This document shows, one piece after another, positions 19,021 through 25,714 of a stretch of 25,714 bases of DNA (its first letter is position 1; every line of letters begins with the position of its first letter). A program made the position numbers and the translations under genes. The stretch is from the NCBI GenBank assembly GCA_019155205.2, contig JAHNZQ020000016.1, positions 29,683 through 55,396 of the forward strand, in the 5' to 3' direction. Source of the DNA: Gracilaria vermiculophylla (lineage: Eukaryota; Rhodophyta; Florideophyceae; Gracilariales; Gracilariaceae). Below the pieces are notes generated by a model that saw nothing but the letters and a program-made list of their open reading frames with translations, searched no databases and was not told the DNA's origin.

Positions 19021-21009
19021 ATGATTTCTCTTCCATTCTTTACAAACGATCGAAATGTGGACATTGAGGAGCTATTCGCGGAGGATCTTCAGCATCTGCG
19101 CTTACAGGAGCGTCTATCTCCTGAAGACAATTTGCCGCCAGATGACATAATCAGTGTCACACAAAACACGATCCGAATCGACAATGCGCAAGGTACCGAA
19201 CTCTCTACGCAGGTAGTGAAAAGGACTGCACTTCAGCACTTTGCCTGCATGCGATTGCACTGCATTTGCGAACCAAAATGCATTAATGATGACATGATAT
19301 CAGTTGCAGAAACATTCGCTGCTCTTGACGAAGACGAGAGAGTTAACAATATTCACAGTATGATGTTTTGCTTGACAGCAGCAAAAGGGCAGCCGAATGA
19401 ACTTATGTAGTGGGATAGCGACCGGACGCAGCGGAGAAAGGCTAAGCGTCGCAAATTAAAAAGCAATGTCAACACGACATCTCGGTATGCTACAAAAAGG
19501 CGTTGGGTAAGTATTCATGGCTTTGCTTCAGTTATTCAACTGCATCCGCGAACAATTCAACGACTTGCGAGTGAGGTAAGTGATGACAGTGGCTTTCACA
19601 TTCGAAAGAACATGAAGCACAAAGGGCGAATGGGAAAGGAGTCGTTGCAGTCGCCTACTGCGCTCGCATTTCTGAGACGGTACGCAGATGTGAATGCTAT
19701 TTCTTGCCCGACGGGTAGAGGATCAAATGATGAGAACCACATGCAGTACTTCAGAATCGATGTCCGCAAGGAAGACATTTATAAGTCATACACCGATAGA
19801 TGGGAGGAAATCGTCGAAGCAGCGGCTCAGAATTCAGCAGCTTGTAGGCCTGATGCACCGCTTACCAAAGGCGCATTTCTAAAAGTGTGGTCTGGAAAGT
19901 ACCCAACGTTACGTATTTTGAAGGTCGGTAGTGACTTCTGCGATCAATGTCCGACACTTATGAACTCAGCACGTAGCACAACAAACATGGCTTTGAGGGA
20001 GACTCTGTTGAGGGCAAGGATGACGCATCGAAATGAAGCTCTGCAGGAAATTAGGCTGTATAGGACAATAATGTCATCGGCCACTAAATTGCACTTTACC
20101 TCACCTGTTCATCTCATTTTTGACTTCGCCGAGAAAGTGTTGTTGCCACATTTGTTACGGCAACCAGGACAACTTCATTTCGTGACTGGACTGAAGTTTG
20201 ACATCTACGGTATATATAGCAGCAGTTCTCAATCATGCTATGTTTATGGCCTTCCAGAGGGGCACTGGCCGAATCACAAGACCTGCAATGAGGTTGCATC
20301 AATGCTTCATCACGCTATCAGCGACCATCAATGTCGGAACTCTGTGACAAGGCTACATAAGAAGTTGGACCTCCACGCCGATAACTGCAGCTGTCAGAAT
20401 AAGAATAGATACATGGTTTGGTATCTTTTATGGCGCATTTGTCAGGGGTATGAAGAAGAGATATACTTGCGGTTTCTGGTTGCCGGTCATACTAAAAATC
20501 GATGCGACGCCGCCTTTGGATTAATAAAGCGACGTCCGAAGCAACTTGATACCTTCGGTCCGCGGGACATGATGAGGATAATAGATGAAAGTTCTTCTAC
20601 GAACAGTGCGGTTTGTGCAAATGAGGTTAACTGGGTAAACTGGAAAGAGTTTCTGAAGAAGTTCTTCACAGTCCCAAGTAACTTCAAGCTTTCGACATAT
20701 CAAATCTTTCGGTTTTATGCTGATTAAACAGATGGCGTCATGGTCAAACGTTTATCTACTGATACTGAGTGGACTAGTTTCAAGCTCAGGAAAGAGTCAG
20801 TGTCAATTGCCACAATACGGGCAATGAGTGAAGGACTGCTTGGCAATTCGTGTTTTCGTTTGACTGTTCGTTCATTGTCAGAAATACTATCTGCGCAGGT
20901 GCAAACTCGGGAGGCGTACCTTGTGAAAAATTTGTTAGACCGCTATTACCGAAACGTCGTAAGAAAGCGAGAGGAGTACTTCTCAAGTGGGAGTGATTGG
21001 CGTACGTAA
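19021..21009 (+). pseudogene. DUF7869-family protein, putative transposase, with two in-frame stops
   Basis: One frame runs from ATG 19021 to TAA 21007 (662 codons), broken only by TAG at 19408 and TAA at 20725; no frameshift. The middle resembles a widespread eukaryotic family known as DUF7869. Conserved-looking points are D368 (LIFDFAEK), D454 in HADNCSCQNKN, H490 in AGHTKN and D496 (NRCDAAFG), then VNWVNWKEFL (about 537-546) before a C-terminal segment. CICEPKC (81-87) and CDQC (307-310) are candidate zinc sites. The spread of three aspartates suggests an RNase H-like nuclease, which is my inference. The stops fall outside the D368-D496 core. Two GTAAGT strings (19507, 19576) could be splice donors, but coding similarity continues across them. 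The gene fills a TIR-bounded element, so transposase is the natural role. As it stands it is broken unless the stops are read through. Confidence 0.72.
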
Positions 21010-21170
21010 TAAATGAAGACAATAGTAATTGCTCCCTATATCTGGTGATTACTGCTCAATTGGCGTCAAAGTAGAGTCAAAGGAAAGCTAGCGGAAAGCT
21101 CTACAACTTTGGTTTTCGACGGGAAAAGTGGTTTTTGACATTGAAATGGCCATAACTTTCGTCGAACATT

Positions 21171-21181
21171 TGAGCCATTGC
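21171..21181 (-). repeat. Right terminal inverted repeat of the DUF7869 element
   Basis: TGAGCCATTGC; the reverse complement GCAATGGCTCA matches the left end with one mismatch. Confidence 0.58.
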
Positions 21182-21234
21182 GTATTATTGATATGGATTG
21201 CTACACATATGAAATTCCGAAGTATCCCGCAGTT

Positions 21235-22230
21235 ATGGCGAGAGGAAGTCCTCTTTCGCTTTCAGAACAGCACTTAATCCTTATATATATAGCAGAGGGA
21301 CACAACGTGTTCAATATTGCTAGAGAACTCGGCCATTCGCGTCATGGTGTAGCATCTTTTCTATCAAATCCGACAGAATATGGATTTAAACGTTCCAATG
21401 GACGCCCCAAACTTCTGAAACCGGCTGACGAGAGGCGTATTAAGCGAGTACTATCGCGAGGAAGTGCGTTGTGCACGAAAAATGCAAAAGCATTGCCTAA
21501 ACAAGTTTCAAAATCAACAGTATGGCCAGCAATCAAGCAAAAAAATTTATATCGACTCGAAATGATGAAGAAAAAATTCGTTTTGCAGGACCACCATAAA
21601 GCAAATCGTGTTGCATGGTGTGCTCAGATGGCTGGCTGGAAAAATGAATGGAAATATGTTATATTCTCAGATGAACACAAGTTCAATTTAGACGGACCAG
21701 ATTGCTTTAAATATTATTGGCATGATCTCAGAAAAGAAAAGAAAACTTTCACATCCAGGCATTCAGGTAGAGAATCTGTTATGGTGTGGGCTGGAATCTC
21801 TAAGAAAGGTACAACTGATATTGCTTTTCTTCAGGTTAATATGAATTGGGAAGGTTATCAGAATGTTCTATACAACTACTTGTTACCATTTGCATATTGC
21901 TTGCATCAAAATGATTTTGTTTTTGAGCAAGATAACGCTGCGGTACACACTTCTACCTACATGAAAGATTGGGTCTTTGAGCTTGGCATGAATGTCATGC
22001 AGTGGCCAGCGCGATCGCCGGATTTAAAACCTATTGAAAACGTCTGGGGTTTACTGGCTAGGATGGTTAATGGCCATGGCTGGCAGTTTAATACAGTTTT
22101 TGATTTAAAAACTTGTATTGAAAATTGCTGGAAAACTATCAATAGTTCAAGTAAAGGTTCTTGCATAGATTCCATGCCAAAGCGTTGCATTAGTGTAATC
22201 CAGTTAAAAGGTGCAAAAATCCATTATTGA
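21235..22230 (+). CDS. Tc1/mariner transposase, DD34E, full length
   Basis: A cut-and-paste transposase that cuts at the Tc1-2 ends and inserts at TA. I chose the ATG at 21235 (MARGSPLSLSEQ), which matches the start of Tc1-1 and gives 331 residues, a normal length; the frame is open upstream but that part lies partly in the nested element. Residues 1-110 hold paired helix-turn-helix units (IARELGHSRHGVASFL; KQVSKSTVWPAIK) with a GRPK hinge (about 59-62). The catalytic triad is complete: D in IFSDEHKFNLDGPD, D in FEQDNAAVHTS, and 34 residues later E in SPDLKPIENVWG. It ends YTGA-style at TGA 22228-22230. No stop or frameshift is present, so it may be recent or still selected. Its left terminal repeat is now 2.4 kb away because of the nested element, which probably blocks transposition of this copy. 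Confidence 0.93.
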   Translation: MARGSPLSLSEQHLILIYIAEGHNVFNIARELGHSRHGVASFLSNPTEYGFKRSNGRPKLLKPADERRIKRVLSRGSALCTKNAKALPKQVSKSTVWPAIKQKNLYRLEMMKKKFVLQDHHKANRVAWCAQMAGWKNEWKYVIFSDEHKFNLDGPDCFKYYWHDLRKEKKTFTSRHSGRESVMVWAGISKKGTTDIAFLQVNMNWEGYQNVLYNYLLPFAYCLHQNDFVFEQDNAAVHTSTYMKDWVFELGMNVMQWPARSPDLKPIENVWGLLARMVNGHGWQFNTVFDLKTCIENCWKTINSSSKGSCIDSMPKRCISVIQLKGAKIHY

Positions 22231-22254
22231 ACGAGAGATATTGAACGTTTGAAG

Positions 22255-22387
22255 TAAAGTGTCCGATCATTTTGAACGATTTTTTAACTTAACATTTTTC
22301 AAAAACTGGTTTTTATAGGCCTACAGTACTAAAAATGATGATTTGCATCAAAATGCCTGGTGTCCTATACTTATGAAACAAACTTTA
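22255..22387 (+). repeat. Right terminal repeat of Tc1-2
   Basis: The outer motif GTCCTATACTTATGAAAC (22362-22379) and a weaker inner copy (GTCCGATCATTTTGAACGAT, 22261-22280) are about 100 bp apart. The block aligns to the reverse complement of 1804-1945. It resembles the left end only in the short motif, so the two ends of the element are not simple inverted copies. Confidence 0.75.
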
Positions 22388-23100
22388 CCTCGGCAGAAAC
22401 GTGGCCATTTTCATTTCTTTCTGTGTATAGTGCCTTGATTTTCTTCTCAACCAGGAGGTTGTTCACGAGTGGTGGGCACAAAATTTCGAACATTCGTGAT
22501 CTACTCTACGGCGTTGTCGGACGTGTACGCCATTTGGGATTAAAAACCCATGCTTAGAGCTTGGAACGTTCGCATGAAAGCAATCTGGACAGAACCCTAT
22601 CAGAAGATTACTTCAAAAAACTAGCCCGAAGGCTATACGGTTAAAGTGGTGACAGACGGGATTGCATACAAACGCAGTCTTGTCGCGGTCTTCTTTCCGA
22701 ACTGATACTTTCCGCTAGGCCCAACGTGCTTCAAGTGCACTAAATATGGTGGTGCTCTCAAGGAAACTAATACTATTGTCCATACGAGGAATAGGGTACG
22801 CCTTTCGTACAAGTTTAATACTGAGGCGGAGATAGACGACGGAGAACCTCTAGGTTCAGTCCGCCTTCAGAGCCAGTACAACGCGGGGTGCCCATGGTGT
22901 CTGAGTGGACTCAAGCTTCCATATGCGTAGCATCTTCTCCACTTTGGAATGTTCTTCCTGCCGGCCCTTAGGCACTGCTCTCTATGGGTGTTGCACCACC
23001 GGTCCAGTATCCCATTGCAGATCGATTCGGTGTTCTGTTGTAGTCACTTCATTGCGGGAGCCACCCCACATTGTGTTGAAGTCCCGCAGCATGTGGAGAA
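22388..23100 (-). pseudogene. Ty3-B reverse transcriptase remnant
   Basis: Leftward from about 23080, frames with a few stops read MLRDFNTMWGG, EHRIDL, TPWAPRVVLALKAD (the usual SPVVFVPKKDG), then AYPIPRMDN and STTIFSALEA (22760-22802), and RKEDRDKTAFVC (22666-22700) with FNRIAFGL. The YxDD catalytic block that should follow is not visible; sequence jumps to NVRNFVP (22473-22493) and LVNNLLVEKK, the start of the RNase H connection. So about a hundred residues around the active site are deleted or unrecognisable. The Tc1-2 right end cuts it at 22387. Confidence 0.75.
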
Positions 23101-23489
23101 GACGTCTGTGATGCGAATTCGGAACAAATCCGAGATCAGGTACCTCAAGCGCCTTCTGAGAGTCTACTGGATTCCAGCTAGTCAGTGTGCTGTGTTCACC
23201 CTTATGTATCGTTCGGATCTCCGAGTCGGGTGAAGTCTCCCACTGTCGGGCTTTAAATACCGTTACTCACCCTAAGACATGGCGTTGTTCCCCGTTGGGA
23301 TTCTGTCATTGTGACAATCTCGGAAACCCCTGCCGTAGTCACCATAATTGGGAGCATGGCCAGTGGGTGTGGGTTGCCGGAAGCAATGAATTTGTTTTTC
23401 ACCAGAAACTAAGAAATGTTACCAAGGTTTCTAATCAGAATCCGAAAAGGTGTATTAAGCGTCTTCTGTAAAGTTCCGTTAGCAACTGT
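23101..23489 (-). other. Ty3-B protease-RT linker, unassigned
   Basis: Open frames change often here and I see no diagnostic motif on either strand. Its position between the protease and RT fits a pol linker. Confidence 0.35.
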
Positions 23490-24240
23490 TAATTGGCACT
23501 TCTTTTACAAATAGAGAAGGGGTTGAACCACCCGTAGCTCATGTTGGCGGGTGTTTATGTCCACCATGACTTGGGTGCCTGCCGGTATGCGGATTGAAGA
23601 AGCAACACAAAGCTCCGTGCTCTCCCGGAAACCGGAATTTGGATCCTGCGCAACAGTAGGCGGCACCCTCTTCTGCAAAGAAAGATTCCGATGACGGTGC
23701 ACGATGAGAACAGAAGAGCAATCGTCTGACATAACACATCATTGGAGGGGCCTGTTGGCGTCAACGAATCGATCGCAATGGTCACATCCCAGTATTAATG
23801 TAGTGGCCGGCGAGATACATACAATGAAGTGGAGCCTCACGATCGAGAATGCCTATCGCACGACTAGGTTGACCGTTCCGACCATTTTAACCGGGTTGCC
23901 GTTTGCGTCAGTGATAACAATTGTCGTTCCTTAGCAGCTGCGTGATCACAACTGCAAGTGGAAGAATGATTGAAAATCAATGTCCGGACCTGCATGTGTA
24001 TCCAACACCGGGAGATACTGTAATATAAACAGGGGGCTTCCGCGAAGGTCGGCGTAGACTTTGTAGCTACGCATGGTCATCACCAAGACTATACATCGGA
24101 CCCAGTTATTTTTCACAGGTATCCACTGTCGATGAAGAACGCCGAAGTGTTCCGATTCTGCGTCAGTGGCGTGATTTATTATTAGAATTTCCACAAAGGA
24201 CTGAGGCTGCCGCTCCTCAAGCGTCATACACCTGAGATTT
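23490..24240 (-). pseudogene. Ty3-B protease remnant
   Basis: A retropepsin-like aspartic protease that would mature the polyprotein. The active site near 24002 reads LPVLDTHAGPDI, with H in place of the G of DTGAG. Further on, in other frames, come ITDANGNPVKMVGTVNLVV and VCISPATTLILGCDHCDRFV (about 23760-23930), the usual ILG-x-D-F second half of the fold. After it SIRIPAGTQVMVDINTRQ (23505-23600) matches the post-protease beta segment also seen in Ty3-A (IEIPARSQAEVRVQTS). Several stops and frame changes make it non-functional. Confidence 0.75.
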
Positions 24241-24869
24241 GTGCTATCTTCCCCGTAAAGAGAGACTTCTGCAACTTGTTTCCATAAGTCAGGACGTCCC
24301 GAGCAGGTTGCTACGCTTCTTTCATAAGGAAAGCTCTTCTATTTGGGCCTCGAGTTCCCGCCGAAGCGGAGTTTGCGCTGGTACTTCTCCGGGGATATCA
24401 TACCGTTGGGACCGAGTCGCACCGCTGTGGTGGGTTCTGTGAACTGTGTTGGAGAACTCTACCTTAGCACCGCAATACGTATGATGTCAGCAGGACAGAT
24501 TCATTCTCTTCTATGACCAGTGCCTCCTAGTTGGCCACTACTGACAGGAGGTTTCCGATTGGCAGGAGACATTGTGAAGACGTATGGCCTCAAGCGTAAC
24601 ATATAGAGCAAATAAGGTCAACTGTGCGACGCGGTGTAGCAATTCAAAATACGGGTACCTGTCACAGAATGCCGAAAGTTGGAAATCTTGGTTGCTGGTT
24701 GCGGAAGTACGCGTTTTGATACTGGGTAAGAGGCGTCTGGGTCCTTCTACCATAAGCATATAACAGGGGACCATTTTCTGCAGTCTTGTCAGTCCCCTCC
24801 GTCGTAAACAGAAGATCTGTCGCAGAAACGGATCGAGCATCGCCTTAGGCGAAGTAAACAAAAAAATAC
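24241..24869 (-). other. Ty3-B gag-protease interval, unassigned
   Basis: Only fragmentary open frames, none with a clear zinc knuckle or protease motif. By position it should hold the end of gag. Confidence 0.3.
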
Positions 24870-25545
24870 CCTCTTTGAGGTTGCTTCTAAGCCATGAGGA
24901 AAAGAGGTGAAGAACACCTCTCTATCACAAATGAATTTGCGGATTTCGACCTCTGTTGAAAGTGGCGGGCACAAAGAGAATCGCTTTCGATTCGTGCATA
25001 TTTTATGAGACCCAGGTATGTTATCTTTGGCCACTCTTCCAAATATTGGACAACCAGCGTTATGATTGCCGGATTTAGCGCGGCGATGAACATCGTGAAA
25101 CGCTTCTTCGCCTGAATAACATTCCCACAACGGTGAAAAGCCTTTTAGAGGCATACCGAATAATGTTTTTCAGTCTGGTCTTCTTTCGGGCCAATGTCTC
25201 GCAAAGCGAGGATGGCGGCCTGAATACACTTGTTGGCCCATAAGGAGCGAAATAGCTATTGCGCTGCCTCCAACCAGCAACAAACCCGTATTTTGGAGGC
25301 AATACCGGGGCCTTTCACACAGTTGATTTGGTTCAAGGCCACCCCCATGGAAATTACGGCAATTTGACGTAGGCGTTTACCTGTTTCATTCAGATTACAT
25401 CGGTTTCCTCGACAAAAAGCGTCGAATACTCCAACAACAGTATTATGTCTATATTGGAGGTCAGAAGGGCAAGGGACAGTTGGAGGGATATTAAGAATGT
25501 TCGTCAGCTCTGGCTTGGATTTACTGGGAGGTGCCTCGACCACGA
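24870..25545 (-). pseudogene. Ty3-B gag remnant
   Basis: Leftward, in three frames, I read a Pro/Lys-rich start, then RKKTRLKNIIRYASKRLF (about 25160-25220), then MFIAALNPAIITLVVQYL and ITYLGLIKYARIESDS (24890-25093). The pattern of an ALxPxI step followed some 30 residues later by a LIxYAxxEGD helix is that of Ty3 capsid C-terminal halves. It differs from Ty3-A Gag, so the two elements are not close copies. Frameshifts separate the pieces. Confidence 0.5.
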
Positions 25546-25560
25546 CTTATATAGTGGCTC

Positions 25561-25714
25561 AGTCGCACCGACTAGGTTGCATTAGAGATTACACTAAAAA
25601 GGCGAGACACTCAATACTACCAATCATATTGTAACATGACATAAATGTACTAGCCACAATTCAATAATGCTTACAACAGCAAGGCACAACAAGGCATGAC
25701 AGTTCCGTACACTC
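25561..25714. other. Window edge, unassigned
   Basis: AT-rich, no gene. It could be the leader or LTR of Ty3-B, but there is nothing in the window to compare it with. Confidence 0.25.

Larger units (their letters stand above)
18780..21181 (+). mobile_element. Nested 2.4 kb DNA element carrying a DUF7869-family gene
   Basis: The left end (18780) is GCAATGGCACATTTTC and the right end, read inward from 21181, is GCAATGGCTCAAATG: 10 of 11 terminal bases match. Further in, both ends share looser blocks (AAGTTATG near the tip; AGCTTTCC about 70-90 bp in). The insertion lies precisely between the left terminal repeat of Tc1-2 and its transposase start. Flanks are GTAA on the left and GTAT on the right, possibly a decayed duplication. 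The only gene inside is the DUF7869 ORF. Confidence 0.6.
18640..22387 (+). mobile_element. Tc1-2: Tc1/mariner-like element with intact transposase, carrying a nested DUF7869 element
   Basis: It is bounded by TA at 18640-18641 and 22386-22387. The left end starts CAGTGCGTTTCAAAAGTATA; the right end finishes GTCCTATACTTATGAAACAA then ACTTTA. Subtracting 18780-21181 leaves about 1,345 bp, close to the 1,278 bp of Tc1-1. It interrupts Ty3-B. The transposase frame is complete. Confidence 0.78.
16600..25560 (-). mobile_element. Ty3-B: old Ty3/gypsy remnant, split by Tc1-2
   Basis: Reading leftward from 25560 on the minus strand I find gag-like sequence, a protease, RT, then Tc1-2 (18640-22387), then RNase H-like and integrase-like sequence ending near 16600. 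The order and strand agree across the insertion, which supports one element. All domains carry stops and frameshifts. LTRs are not identified; the 5' end lies at or beyond the right edge of the window and the 3' end meets the copia remnant. Confidence 0.6.

Overview
This window is a repeat-packed stretch of a eukaryotic nuclear genome. Every protein I can recognise belongs to a eukaryotic transposon or retrotransposon family (Tc1/mariner, Ty3/gypsy chromovirus-like, Ty1/copia, a DUF7869-type gene). One small candidate gene has a plausible spliceosomal intron. No bacterial operon, rRNA, tRNA or CRISPR array is visible. I cannot name the organism. The mix would fit an oomycete or other protist, a fungus, an alga or an invertebrate, with oomycete only a weak preference.

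Layout, left to right. 1-1803 is mostly unassigned, with a small two-exon C2H2 zinc-finger-like gene on the minus strand (609-1001). 1804-4366 is a decayed, reverse-oriented Tc1-like element (Tc1-3) with a second, plus-oriented Tc1-like element (Tc1-1, 2140-3417) inserted at a TA. 4400-4850 is an inverted, truncated LTR lying head-to-head against the next element. 4864-15039 is a nearly complete 10.2 kb Ty3/gypsy element on the minus strand (Ty3-A): two ~546 bp LTRs, a polypurine tract, an uninterrupted 750-codon gag, a stop-ridden pol with integrase and chromodomain-like tail, and, between pol and the 3' LTR, a 690-codon gene on the opposite strand. 15230-16600 is a Ty1/copia remnant on the minus strand. 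16600-25560 is an old, badly decayed second Ty3/gypsy copy on the minus strand (Ty3-B), split in its RT/RNase H region by a Tc1-like element (Tc1-2, 18640-22387). Tc1-2 has an intact DD34E transposase and is itself interrupted by a 2.4 kb element (18780-21181) carrying a DUF7869-family gene.

Inferred order of events: Ty3-B, then Tc1-2 into it, then the DUF7869 element into Tc1-2; separately Tc1-3, then Tc1-1 into it. Ty3-A inserted beside an older LTR of its own family.

The two most unusual items are the long antisense ORF of Ty3-A, which keeps one reading frame over 2.07 kb although seven point-mutation stops interrupt it, and the TIR-bounded DUF7869 element, whose structure argues that DUF7869 proteins are transposases. 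Gag of Ty3-A has no stop in 750 codons while its neighbours are riddled with them.
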